A stretch of DNA of 64,000 nt, from assembly GCA_009760855.2 (NCBI GenBank), contig WPIO01000003.1, positions 13,321,001-13,385,000 on the forward strand. The letters run 5' to 3'. Numbering within the stretch: the first letter of the stretch is position 1; the number at the start of each line of letters is the position of its first letter. A model generated the notes under the pieces. The model searched no databases. It had not been told where the DNA came from and saw nothing but the letters and a program-made list of their open reading frames with translations. This document shows, in pieces, positions 23,401 through 36,100 of this stretch. This stretch comes from Cristatella mucedo. Its lineage: Eukaryota > Bryozoa > Phylactolaemata > Cristatellidae. The position numbers were made by a program, and so were the translations under genes.

Positions 23401-23649
23401 ACGGCCGTGCGGCTTAGCCAGCTGTGGGTTCAGCTCATAGGATAGGCAGACTTCGGTTTGGGAATTGACGCACGGAGCAAATACAATTCGAGGCTTGGCA
23501 TTGGACACTGTCAGAGAATTCAGCGCCATACTATTGTGTTACAATCTCGTTCCCACTCGTTTTTAATGTCGTGCTAACTGGAGTTTCCTGTGGCGTCATT
23601 GCCAATCGGGATGCACTTTCTGGTGCTGTAAAGGGCTTCTCAATGCATT

Positions 23650-23830
23650 GTTATGGGTCGTGATAGTCCAGGAGGTAGGGAGTTCGTTCTTCACGACCAA
23701 GGTCGTGGGTTCGAAAATCCTGCAGTGGGCTTTCCTTTATTGCCAACTGCAAGCAGTTAAAGTCCTTCTGCCGATGTACAAATGAGAACGTTGAATCAGC
23801 TAATATTTATTTATTTTAACCTCAAGACGA
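23650..23830 (+). mobile_element. tRNA-derived SINE, type A
   Basis: The tRNA-like head has a B box ('ggtcgtgggttcgaaaatcc'). The body follows ('tttattgccaactgcaagc', 'gtacaaatgagaacgttg', 'aatcagctaatatttattt') with an A/T tail. The head and body match about ten other copies in the window. Confidence 0.75.
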
Positions 23831-26800
23831 TCCAGGGAGCCTTTGACCAACCTATTTTGTCAAGACCATCCCAGAATAACGACAATTTCAGGTTTTTAAT
23901 GCATCTTGCAAAATGCAGCTTTATAGTTGGACTTGGAAGACTCGTGAGACGAAGCAATGCACGACATTATTTTTAGAAGTAGCCTTAGGTTTTCGTCACC
24001 AACCCACCCCTCCCCAGCCGTTGCCGCTACCTGTCTGAAGCCATTTCAAGTAATTTGCCCTGACTTGTCAATGCCTAGGATCTTACGATGGTTCCGTCCG
24101 GGACATTTTGACACCGGAAAAAAGGACGTTACGCAGTCCCTGTGCTGCAACAAGTGATATTCTGTCGTTCTTAATTTTGAAATTGCTGCTTTGCTTGTAA
24201 CTGTGGCTAATGGCCATATATGCTAGCCGAAGCTGTCTAGACATGTTTAAAGTCGGATGTACATTCCATTCGTTAAATTGTCCTGCCAGCTCCTATCAAT
24301 TTTCTGATATGCTTCACAACGAATGCCTTACTCCGAATGGATATGCTCCCTTCGTCCGAGTTAGCGATTAGGTATATCTATGCTTGTCGGCCATTTCTTA
24401 CAATTCAATGGCTCAGTTAATCGAAGCCACTTTGAATTGGTCTCATTTTCACCTTTCTTAGTCTTGGCCAAGAAATAGAGCCCCGCTGACCTCTATCCAC
24501 ACATTTGCCGAAAAAGATTGTCCCAGGGGGTTGATGACTTAGCTTACAAAACCCAAAAAGCTACGGAAACCAAGTCCGTGTAGAAGTGGCTTAAGGCGAG
24601 CAGCCGATGTGCTCTCTTGCTGCCACGACTGTAGCAGTTGTAATGGTTGGGCCTCGGCACGTGGTTCCAATAAAAAAAAATAGTGCCTTCGGTTAGTGTG
24701 CCGGAATTTCGCTTGAGCATGCAGGTACGAATTTAAGCTGAGGCTTGAAGCTTTACTTTGAGTGCAGTAGGAATGCAGACTCGAAGAGCTCAATGGGCAT
24801 GAGCAAGCCCTTGACGGGTAATAAAGAATGTGCGGTTCTGTCTCACTCGGTTCACTCAATCAGTCTCGTGGTGAACAGCTGGCGTTCGTTCTGTATAGGA
24901 ATTTACAAATTAGTGTCAGGCATTTTGTGAGCTGCCGCCCATGTTGTGCCCAAAAATATTTTACATTGTGTAAAGTAATATATCACTTTAACTCCACCAA
25001 GCCCCGTGGACAAAGTAGGTGTTATCCTTGAGAGTTTTCTGTAGCATACACCAACCATAAGTAGCTTTCTGTGCACAAACAGGAGTAGCACAGACAGACT
25101 TTATCTCACGAAACAAAGAGAAAAGCTAAGTCGTGAGAGCAGTCGAGGAAGTGAGTAGCGTGGGTGTAACTTTGCACGACGATGGGAAAGAAGTTGTCCC
25201 TAATAGCATCAGGAATGAAGACGATGTTGCATAAGAATTGTGGAAGTAGTGTAAGACCTCCAGACTAAAAGCTTCTGTAGCCCAAAGTCTAAAGGAAAAT
25301 TTCCGCACGTTGACGTTTTGTGGCTGTCAGTCTCCCATCTCATTCTTTCTCCTTCCATGTCGAAAGCACACTGGGTAAGGCACTCGATATTAGATGACAC
25401 GAGTAATTGGCTAATCTCTACTTGCCAAATTTTCACCTTATTTACTCAATGTTACCCTGTAAGCTATTGCACTTTTTGAATAATAGTTTTCGGTGGCACT
25501 TTCAAAAGTAGCTAAGAAAGATTTGGTGAATTTTTTGAGTATCCCTCTAGAAATTCCATTAAACTGTTGCTGGCACTTCTTGAGCTGTTGCAGGTGCCCG
25601 ATTGCCCTTTCTGACGAAAGACTGTGTCTGTCTGTCTGTGTAATGTAAGTGTATGTTTTATGACTAACATGAACAAAAAATATATAGGGCCGTATACAAC
25701 TATTACATTGGTCTGGGCACCCATGCCTTACCAAAACTATTTCGATACATAATCTTCAGCAGCCTTGTTTGAGATCAGCTGATGGAAGTGAAATTTAAGC
25801 AATGCATTCGGTTCTCAAAGCTAAGCAAGAAAGCTTACTTGTATAATCGAGTGCCTGGTTAACAAGGAAACGCTATGGCGAAGAAGTCTATTTTACCGCT
25901 TGTATTTCATACGTTCTGATTTGTTTCGAGCCAATGTCTTGCTGCTACGGCTGCTCGTGCGCAGAATGACTTGCTTCAAACCCTTGATTAGTACTGAGGA
26001 AATGCCTGGTGCAACCGTTAGATAGTGTGATACCTGGTGCATCCACATAAATCATACTTAGCATGCCAAAATGTGACATTATTTGCAAGTGATGACTATG
26101 TTAGGAGCCGTAAGTTGCACTCTTTTTGCAAGTCCTTGCAATGCATAAACAGAAGAGTTGTGGCATCTGCCATTTGGTAGTTGTTTTGATAACTCATGAT
26201 GGTATTCATATGTTGTGCTAATAACTTATTTACTAGGAGTTCGTAATACCGTGGAACATTTGAGGTTACCTATTGCGAACTGGCACTATGTGGGTATTAG
26301 GCAGATTGCAATGGGGGGATAGAAAAAATCTTTCTTGATGCTGAAATCACTGTCTGGAGCCTTTGAGCCAAAACGACCCATGCTTATGGTGCATGTAATC
26401 GAAAGAGTGGGGCTACTTGCTAGGATCACGGCAGCCCCTGCTTTAGGTGTAGTCTTAGGTTGCTCAAACTTAATGTTTTAATTTAAATGTGATTGGACCA
26501 AGAAAATCGTCAGCACATCCACTTTGATCTGTTTCCCTTCATACCTAAAACGTCACCCATTTTTGCTCTGCAAGTCAGTAGTGTGGTTAGTTTGTTGAAC
26601 CGGATGTAACTTGGAGGCCGCCACCTCACCCACCCCCTCCCTAGTCGTTGCCATCCACCTGTCTGAAGTCATTCCGTGGCAAAGTTTCTGGTTTCATATG
26701 CTCCTTTTTGGCCTGACTTGCATGGGTGTGTCAGAAACGTATAGGGATAGCTTGTGTGACTCGATTGCTAGCCGAGTTACATGTGCTATCCCAGTGGCTA

Positions 26801-29594
26801 TAAACACGTGCCGCTATTGAATTGCAGGAGTAGAAATTCGTTCGGGGGCTCCATATTTTCGTTGCTTTTGGAAGGCTGGCTTAAAGTTTCCTGTGCGACT
26901 GCTTGTGATTGGCCCTGCTATTTATGCTGTCTGGTACCCTAACGTACATTTGATGTATGCCTTAACCTGCATAGGATATGTGCCCTAACATGAGTATTAC
27001 TTGTAGAGAACGAGCAGCATAGATCTACTTGCTGTGGGCTGGAGCAACATAAGATGCCACTTGCACATTAACTAAACGTATCTTAACATTATAGCTTTTG
27101 CATCAGACGATCATGTTGAACATGAATATGCACCACAGCATGAGGGGGCTCGAGTAGTTTAGGCCGAATATCACAGGACTCAGTAGTTTCCTGAAATGCC
27201 TCACTGCCTCGTGGTTATTAATACCTCTGACCCCCCCCCCCTTTTAATGACACGGTATCTTTTAATTGGTTGGCTGGATCTTGCTCCTAGATCTTGGGTC
27301 ATTCCTTTGTCTTAGTGGAAATCGTTCGTAGTATGAATGCAGGACATTCTCTCTTGTGCAAACTGACCTATCAAAATTGCATATTAATTATACAAATAAG
27401 GTAAATAAACCTCTGCTTAATTGCAGATACAGAAGGAAATTTTGACATGCACTGTTTTTCTGATCCTGTCAAGCAGTTTGTCATTCACTGCTCGTCAAAA
27501 GTTGTAAAAGCTTGCTCCTCCGAAGTTGTGAGAATTTGTCACAATTTCGTGGCAGTATGGTTTGTTCGCGTATTCTACTCTCCAACTCCTGCTGCAGTTC
27601 AGTAGGTTTCAAATGTGGATGCGGACTTGGCTGCTCCAAAACGGGAGGTGGAGTGATCCCAGCCTTGACATGTAAGGTTGTAACAAAACATCTTATACAA
27701 TGCCTTTGGTATGCTTTAGATCATTTTCCTGGTGCCAAATGAAATTCAAAATACACATACTATGTGTTGACAAAACACCATCATTCTGAGGATGTTGAAT
27801 TATGTTCTATCTGCATTCCTTATCTCTTGCACCCGTCGGTGGAGCTCCCCTACTTCAGCCGTGCCAACGAAATCCCCACCTCATCTGCCCACAACAGCTA
27901 TATTTCATGTTTTTTGGAAACTGACATCTAGTTTGTTTCTTTCTTTTGTCTCTACACTCACTCGGTGCTCATAAGGTAACAAAAGAGTCTGAATTCGGTC
28001 AGTCTTGAGCACTTAGCTTCACTCAGCTGTGGTTTGGTGCCGGAAATTACCGGCAAAGGCTAGCGTCTTGCACACGTTCATGCGGCTAAATAGCGGTTTC
28101 CTCTTAGCGACTAGGAAAGTGTACCTTGTTCGGTGAGCCTCTTCCTAACTGCTTGTGCCGGCAGTCTTATTCTTTTTAATTTTGTCGAACTGCTGAATGT
28201 GCTGAGCATTATCACCTTCATAATTTTCTTCTCCCATGTCAGCAACAAGGTCTACCGATAGGGACATTTAATGTTCAAGTCTGTTCGAGTTTCTTTAAAA
28301 TGGAGCTGTAGCTTATTGTAGCTTCTCTGATGTTGAGCTTGCTTCAGTTGAGAATAATCCTCTTACAGTGAGAGGATAGCATCCTTTGGATACCCAGAGA
28401 GCTTACAAAACGAGTCATCTTTGATTGAGCACTGCCTAACACTGAAAACCCCCTGAAGCTAAAATAGCATGCCCATGCGTTACTCTGAAGGCTTGCAGTT
28501 GCTTGTGGACATTCCTGTGCAAACCACTGTAGCAGGCTGTTAATGTTTACCAGGCTAAACCCTAGTATTGGGGAGTGGTGAGATCCCCACTTTAGTGTTG
28601 GGTAGGGTCTGCAACTAGTAATTTCTGACTCGGCTACACTCAAATGTCAATAGTGGCAACACAGGCTGAAGCTAACAAGGTCTTTTGTATTTCATTTGAT
28701 AGAAGGCTATCAGTTTATGGGGAATACGCCCATTTCAACTCATTTGAAGAGTCTTGCCAGGCCTAGTCTTTTAGGGCCGGCACTAATTGGGCTGTTAGTA
28801 GGCTAGTCTGGCTCTTTTCGTTCGTTGGCCTCTGGTTCGTGGCTGTTTGGCAGTAGAGATGAGAAGATCGATGCTTGCCATATTGCACTGAATGTGTAGC
28901 AGCTTCGTATGCTGAAAAACACCTGCAACACTCGTGCTGCGAAAGTACTGAAGCTGCCAAAAGTCTTGCTGCCATGATACATGTTACGAACGGTGAAGGT
29001 GCAGCCGACCTCTTTTTTGTTTAGGGCCCCCAATAAACAATGAGTAATATTATGTAAGCGGTACGTTTATTGTTTCCATTGTGCAGAGCTGCTGTTCGTG
29101 TTAATTACCCGCTGGTTCGAGAGACGGTGCATGAGCTCGAGAGCTGACTAGTAAGTTCAGCTCAGTGGATGTACATATTCCTAGTTGCTAGAGGTAACTT
29201 GTTTCTTGTAGATCTACATCCGGTGATGGCAGACCCTGATAAGTAAGTTCACGTTTGCCTCGAACGTTTCTCACTAGCTCACGGCCAGTGCATGAGCGCC
29301 AGCTTCTGTTTGGCCCCAATGAGTACGTGTTGGCCTGCTGCCATGTACTAACCATGGCCTGCACAATAATGCAATTAAGTCATTCACGTGCACTCAGCCA
29401 CCTTCCTGTCTTAGTTGATTAAGCAAATAATGGAAGAGCAATACAATGGGCCCACTGCTTAACTGCAGCATTTCACAGAATAGATTGTTTGATGGCCTTT
29501 GTTTGTTAACGTTGGTGAATTGTATTATGGCAGCCAAGGCAGATCGGTTGCTTTCCATCCAGGCTGGCCTAGCTAGCCAGTCTGCATTCGCACT
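23831..29594. other. Intergenic, no gene recognised
   Basis: No exon could be supported on either strand in this 5.8 kb. A degenerate L2-like ORF tail may lie near 25200-25310 (minus, RLWATEAFSLEVLHYFHNS). A roughly 40-bp C-rich motif recurs at about 24001-24040 and 26625-26675. The last few hundred bases should contain the promoter and 5' UTR of the NAP1-like gene. A small CACGTG E-box lies near 29386. Confidence 0.4.
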
Positions 29595-30141
29595 ATGGAT
29601 AATGAGGATGTACCTGCCGAGGCTGTGAGAAAGAAAGGTTGGTGGACTAAGTTAAAAACATTTGTGAAAGAAGGCAGTAGTAGTGACCAGGCTGAAATCG
29701 GCAGGGTCTCTCGATCTGTTCATCGCCCTAGTGGGATTGGCACCAGCAGTGACAGTGGCAGCTGCACGTCAGGCGATACAGCGAATGGCCACACATCGAA
29801 GCCAAGCTCAGGCTCCATGCTTGCCTGGAATGCGGGCCGAAGTGGCGACGACGCAGCCACATTTGGCACCAGCCAGAGCGACCGATACCCCGTGAATGTG
29901 GGCCGCCAGAGCACAAGCCCTTTGGACGGTGCACGGCTGCCCCCTCGTGGAAATGGCCGGAAGTCGCAGCCCAGCCGGCAGGACCCCGAACAGCTGCAGT
30001 TTGACTGCTTGACTAGGCAGCAGCTGTTTGAGCTAGTGGCTAGTGCAGCTGTCGAAGTGATGCCACGAAGACTGGCTGGCTTTAGCAATAGGGAGCAATG
30101 GCATCTGCTGCTGGCAGCACTTCACAGGAAATATGGCAAAA
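29595..30141 (+). CDS. Proposed first exon of NAP1-like gene, unusual N-terminal extension
   Basis: From an ATG with purine-poor context (CACTATGG) the frame starts MDNEDVPAEAVRKKGWWTKL, runs through a Ser/Gly/Arg-rich disordered stretch, and ends in a predicted helical segment (TRQQLFELVASAAVEVMP, then WHLLLAALHRKYGK). It ends one base into a codon at a GTAAGT donor, compatible with exon 33635. I know of no NAP1 protein with this segment. If it is not joined to NAP1, it would be a separate short gene whose other exons I cannot see. Confidence 0.6.
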
Positions 30142-33100
30142 GTAAGTTGCAGAGTGCTCTTCGTGTCCTGTTGTAGCTCTGCCGTCGCCAAACAAACCAA
30201 GATTGCTGGTGACCCTAAAGGAGATGGTAAAATGCATATTATGTGAAAACCTGTGTGACTGTTGCATCTAGTCTTCTATTCTTGTTTTGATAAGCTGTCT
30301 TGTCGTTTTCATTTTGTTGCTTTGGACTTCTTGCTGTAGTAGCTACTGTGATTCATCCAACGCCTCAATGAGCTCTAAGGGCACCAAAGCTCTATGGTCT
30401 AGGACTTTGTAACCTGTAGAATCGTGCCACCTTCGGTACACCTGCCGTGGGGCAGTGGTTCATAGGGAGACTAGAAAGTTTGCATTGGTTGGTCATAAAA
30501 TTGTAGAGATGTTATGAGCATTTCGACGATGCTTTGTGACCGTGCATTTCGACATTTTTGAGCACCCCTTAGTCCACACGGGTTGCTCGTGCTCGAAATA
30601 TAACGTGAGTCGTAGACTGTGCTGCTTCAATATTCTGCAATGCTGTGAACATTTGAAAAATATGGACAGGTATATGTATTGAGCATTCGTCGACTGTTTT
30701 TGCGTGTGGTAAAAGTATTTGGGCAAAGTCTTGTTCCACCAGATATGGTGACACCCACCAGTTGTCGGCAGATGACTTTCGACTAAGCATGCTGAAGAAA
30801 CATCGTCAATTTCTGCACACTATAGCTGATTTACCAGTCTCATTTGTGTACCTGCAGACGAACCTTTGTGGCTATCACCCCCGCTTGCAGTGTGGGATCT
30901 TCTATCGCCCACTGCAGGACTCGAACTCACGATCTGGGTTTTTTTTAGAGCGAGCACCTTACTTCCTGGGCTAAGACACAGGGGCATAATGCAGACTTGC
31001 TTAAGTGAAAATAATATTCACGGGGCAGATAATTTAATCGGTTGGCCTGTTGTGGTTTTTAGTAATCTCTTATACGCCAAGCTATAAGAAATATTAGCTG
31101 ATGTAACATCCTCATTTGTATAGGGACAGGAGAGCCTTAATGGTTATCATTATCGCTTGCAGTTGGCAATAAGGGATCGCTCACTGCACGATTCGAACCC
31201 ACAACCTTGGTCGTGAGCAAACACCGTATCTCCTGAGCTATCTTGGCAATATAGTCAGTCAACCCGTTGAAATTCTTTGAGGTAATATTACCCCGTTAGT
31301 ACTGCAGTACTAAGGAGCTCTTTTGGAGTTGTAGCAGACATAGAATCGTACTTCAGGCATCGCTCCAACCTATCCAAGGATGCTCGATGTGATTTTGGTC
31401 AGGCGTCTGACTCGGCCAACCCTTAATTCTGACCACTACTTCAGCGGGAAAAACTTTTGTTGGAGGCTTTTGCTGTGTGCTTTGGATCAGTCTTTCTGTC
31501 AAGATGTAATAATTCCCCAAAAGAGCTCTAAAAATAAATTGTTGCTGATTTAACAGGCTCGTTTGTGTGGCATCAGAAGGGCCTTAGTGGCTGTCACCAC
31601 TGCTTGCTGTGGGCAATACAGGATCGCCCACTGCAGAACTCACGACCAGGGTCGTAAAGAGCAAACTATTATCCCTGGACTAAGACCCCGCTGGGAGCAA
31701 TCAGAATGGCTGCAATTTTTACCATATCTCATGTACAAGTGTTATCCATAAGTCTGTCAATACTATGCAGAATTCCGACACCTAAGTAGCAGAAGCAATC
31801 CCAAACCACGAAACCTATGCTAGCAAATTTAACTCTTGGCTGGAAAGGGTAAATCTTAAGCATGGATTTTGACTCGTTGCTCCAAACTTAGCTTCAGTCT
31901 GCCGTGAAAGCTAGCCCTTCGAGTCTTGCCACTTCTCAGTTGCTTAAGCCCATTTCATGCAAAGGCCAGTTTTAACACACAATGCACTAACTACAAGACT
32001 CAGCTTATCCTTTTAGACCGACCATTATTTGCTGAATTCGGTTAATCATCGGCTCCGTTTGACCGATTCTAAATGTAGTGGAGCAGTACATGTTGGTCTT
32101 GATGCCTGGTATGAGGTGAAGGATATTTAAGCGCCCCATATGCTTTTCTCCTTAATTTGACTGCATGCATTTATGTAAGTACGTTTCATTGGGTTGCAAA
32201 GACGTAAAGACTTCTTTTGTCGTTCCATTTTCAGAGCTCAAGTCTTCACTACCTTCCTCACGATGTACGAAACCGGTCTCTTCAATAAGTAATAGGGTAG
32301 TAGCGGTTTGGCCAAGGTGCTTTCTAGTCTTAAGTGTCATAATTTTACCCCTCGTGAAGTTGGGCTTGTCCTTTTTAAAAGATTGTAAAGGGTTTTTAGT
32401 TTATTTGGGTGCATTGACTATCATTTACACCGTTAGTGTGGTGATTCATAGCATCCAGAAACTACTAGACAGAACTACGCTTATCGAGCAAATCGAGACC
32501 ATATAAATACTTTTGCATTTGAGTGTACGAGTCTTTTGGCTACCCATTTCGCGCTGAAAGCCGCTTAGGCTTTGAGTAGCGCAATAGAAAACTCGGCTTT
32601 GTCATCAAACGTCCCGGGGCTGTATTTTCTGCAGTCATGGACATGTATAGCAAAAATTGGTAAACGCAAATAGAGAAATAAACTAGAATCGTGTGGTAAA
32701 TCAGGGCCGAACTTGCATTTCAAATTTCAATCTGATACGTGAACTATTCGCTGAGTTATTGAATATGCAATACTAATCACATCAAGTTGCACTGTACAGG
32801 AAGTTTTTTAATAGTCACAAGCTTCATGTATGTACCTCGATCTGCCAAGTTTCAATAAGCTGGAATGCAAGTCGCGTATATTGCAGAGATCGGTAAACTG
32901 CTTCTGGTTTATGTATGGAGTTAGGCATGGTTTGTATAATCATTTTCCTTTTATGTTGTCGTCAGAGCTTCATATCCCATTTCTAACATGTTGTCTTGTA
33001 ATAAGGTACCCTAAACAAGTATTCGATCGTAGGACCTATTTTTAAAAGTATTTTCTTCACATTCCCTCTGTGTGTATCGTTCTTTGTGGTTTGGTCTAAA

Positions 33101-36100
33101 GTTGCATTGCCGAATGCTTACTACTCATCGTAAACAAAGGGTCGTTGATGCTACTACCATCCCGTTCCGGTCCTGTGTGCATGCACCTAGTCCCAATAAG
33201 TTATTGTAGTGTGTACACTTCATTCAGTGACAGCCGACAGTTTGTTGGTTTAGCTCACATGTGTAGTGATAGAACTCAGGGCTGCCGAACAAGACGAGCC
33301 TCGATATATAAACTCACAAGATTTTTTTTCCGGAAGCTTACCATACCTAGCAAACCGTGTGCTTCCTACTAAGACAACCTTATTTACTGTGGTTGAAGCT
33401 TGGTTTTGTGTGACCCATCATCTTTTGAGCATGGATTGCATTTGATACAAATATCGTCCAGCGCCCTGATGGAATGCATTCTTATATAAGCTATTTTTAT
33501 GGTGAGAGTCGACATGGTAGATTGAAGCACTGTGCTGCAATGCAAATAGCTCCCAAGTGCTGCCTCAGTGATACATCTCATGTGTTCTGCTTAATATGTT
33601 TTTGAGTTGAAAAAGTTTCAATACTTGTTTAAAGGTAAGGCTGCAATCCTGGCAAACCAGCTGATGCAGCAACCTGAAGTGCTTGCAGCATTACAGGGCA
33701 AGCTGCAAGGCTTTGCGAAAGATATACAGCAGGCAAGGTAAATGGTGTGCGTGTGTGCACATGCACCGGCACATATTTAAGTAGGTATTCGTATGGTTGA
33801 TGTGCTTTTGGCAATCTGTGTTGCAGTTTGCCGTTGGTGGTCCAGCGTAGACTAAAGGCCCTTAAAAAGCTTCAAGCAGCTGCTGCGCAGTTGGAGGCAA
33901 ATTTTTATAAGGAAGTCCATGAATTGGAATGCAGATGGAATGAGTCATATATGTCGCTGTACGACAAAGTGAGTGCATTGAGTAATTGCTTCCACTGCAA
34001 CCTAGGCCTTCCGACATTTGCTTGCCTGGTGATATTGTCACCGCCCTCAACTTGGGTGGTTTGGTTTCCCTGATTGTTTTTCGTGCTTTTTGGTGCTAGG
34101 AGTAATAATTCCTATGCCTTTCTGCTTACACTTCTATCGATACACTCTTTGAGCTAGCTATCTTCTGTTGGTTTGTTGCAATTAATTAATGCAAAAAGAA
34201 ACTTATGCCAACAGCTAAAGATGGTAGTTTTGTGTCAGCTTGACGATCTCTTGTTTTTTGTAGAGGAAAGATTTTTTGTCTGGCACAGTTGAACCTACAG
34301 ATTCAGACTGTGATTGGCCGGTTAGCGACATTGAAGACGACATTGAAAAAGAGACTGCTGTGGAAGAAGAGGCTATCACCTCCCAGATAAAAGACAAGCT
34401 GCAGTTGCAGCCAAGTCAAGGTTTCTACTCTAGTTTTCTCTAACCTTGTGGTTATTCCGGCAGCTTAGGTTTAGTATGTGCTACCCCAGGATGCTTTGAT
34501 ACTCTACTACCCAATATTGTTTGTAATGCAACTTAAGTAGGCACACACGAAAGCTAACGGCTGATTTTCTGCTGTAGACAACGATGAATCAACAAAAGGG
34601 ATCCCGTATTTTTGGCTGACCACACTCAAGAATGTCGATTTATTGGATGAAATGATTCAGGTCGGTTGTGGTGTACTAGCAAGAGCTTGCTTGCGATTAT
34701 TACAGCTGTCCCGTTTTCTTAACTGGCGTTTATACTAGTGTGCTAAGTCCGAAGTTGTATCTCTACTTTTTTTTTAGGAATATGACGAACCTATTCTTAG
34801 ACATCTTACAGATATCAGAGTGCAGTATAGCAGAGAACCAATGGTATGCTGAGCCAATTGTTCTCTTGTGTTTTGTGCAAGCTTGCAAAGATAAATGATG
34901 GTCGATCAATGGGGTCATATCGCTCCCGTGTTATTAGAATGCAGTTGGTCAACTTATAAGACCGATAAGACTTACACTATAGTACAATAGTATTGGAGGC
35001 CCCTTGTTTTAGAGTAGTTGGCATTTGACTGTTAACCACTACACAGAAGTATAGATAATGAATTTGCTTAATAGAAATAGTGCCTCATACGATCGTTTTC
35101 ATAAACCAGTTTGTGAGACAGAAAAATTACGATAATGCGTTTTCGATCCTTTAAATTCACTTTAAAATAGCAATATCCACATTTGTATAGCATCTAGAAA
35201 GTAGCTGCTTTGCTTTTTAGTGGAGGTGCTTAGGCCTTAATAGAAAGCTCAGAGCTGTTGCTCACTGGCGATTCTAACTTCCTAGCCCTACCATGTTACT
35301 GCCAAGTGCCGCGTCTAAGACCACTAAGTTGACTGCTTTCAATGGCCAATTATGGATGTTGTATCCAGCAGGCTTAACGTTGCAGTTTGCATTGCTAAAG
35401 AATCACGAATTGTTAATATTGTGATGAGATATACGCAAAGAAGGTGGCTATGAATAACAAAAGAGGCCCTCAAACCATGTGTCACAGCACCTCGTAAGGA
35501 TAGGCTGGTGAAGAGCCAGCTTTAAGGTTGGGGTGTAAGAAATGAGAAAATTCGATATTTTAAAATTTATGGTGCCTTTTATCAGGCCGTGCTGGCAATA
35601 GAATCCAAAGTTTTAAGGATTTCCACATAAAAGAAAGCACTAAAAATGATTATGCAAACCGTGTCTGACCTAGAAGTGAACCAGAAACAACATATCTTCA
35701 GATAACAGATTTTATTGCATCATATGCAACTTGTGTCCCAATTTATTGAACCTGGTACATTGAGGTACATGTTTGCAGCTAGTTAAGGTGTTTGCAACTT
35801 TCAACCGTTTTCTTAACAGTCGACGTGTGTGCCTTGTTAATTCCATTGCTTGGCCAATACTCCCGCTGATTGCCATCAAATTTAGAAGATTAGTTAGCCG
35901 TCTTCTCTTGATGCTTTACAATATCATGTCAGTTGGATACTCCTTATCTTGCCTAGCGTTTTCTCTTCCGGAAATATTGCCAAATGGTGGACCGTTTTTA
36001 TTCAGATCTTCCTGTGAATCACTCTTTACCCTTACCAGAAGCAGCAATCTTCCCTGTGATGGTTCGTTAAGTGCTTGTGGTTATTCCATCGACTACACAA

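Noticed and set aside
32165-32506. 113-codon frame with a hydrophobic stretch in NAP1 intron 1
   Set aside because: Hydrophobicity arises from T-rich DNA. There is no family similarity, and the region contains a transposon-like end at 32504.
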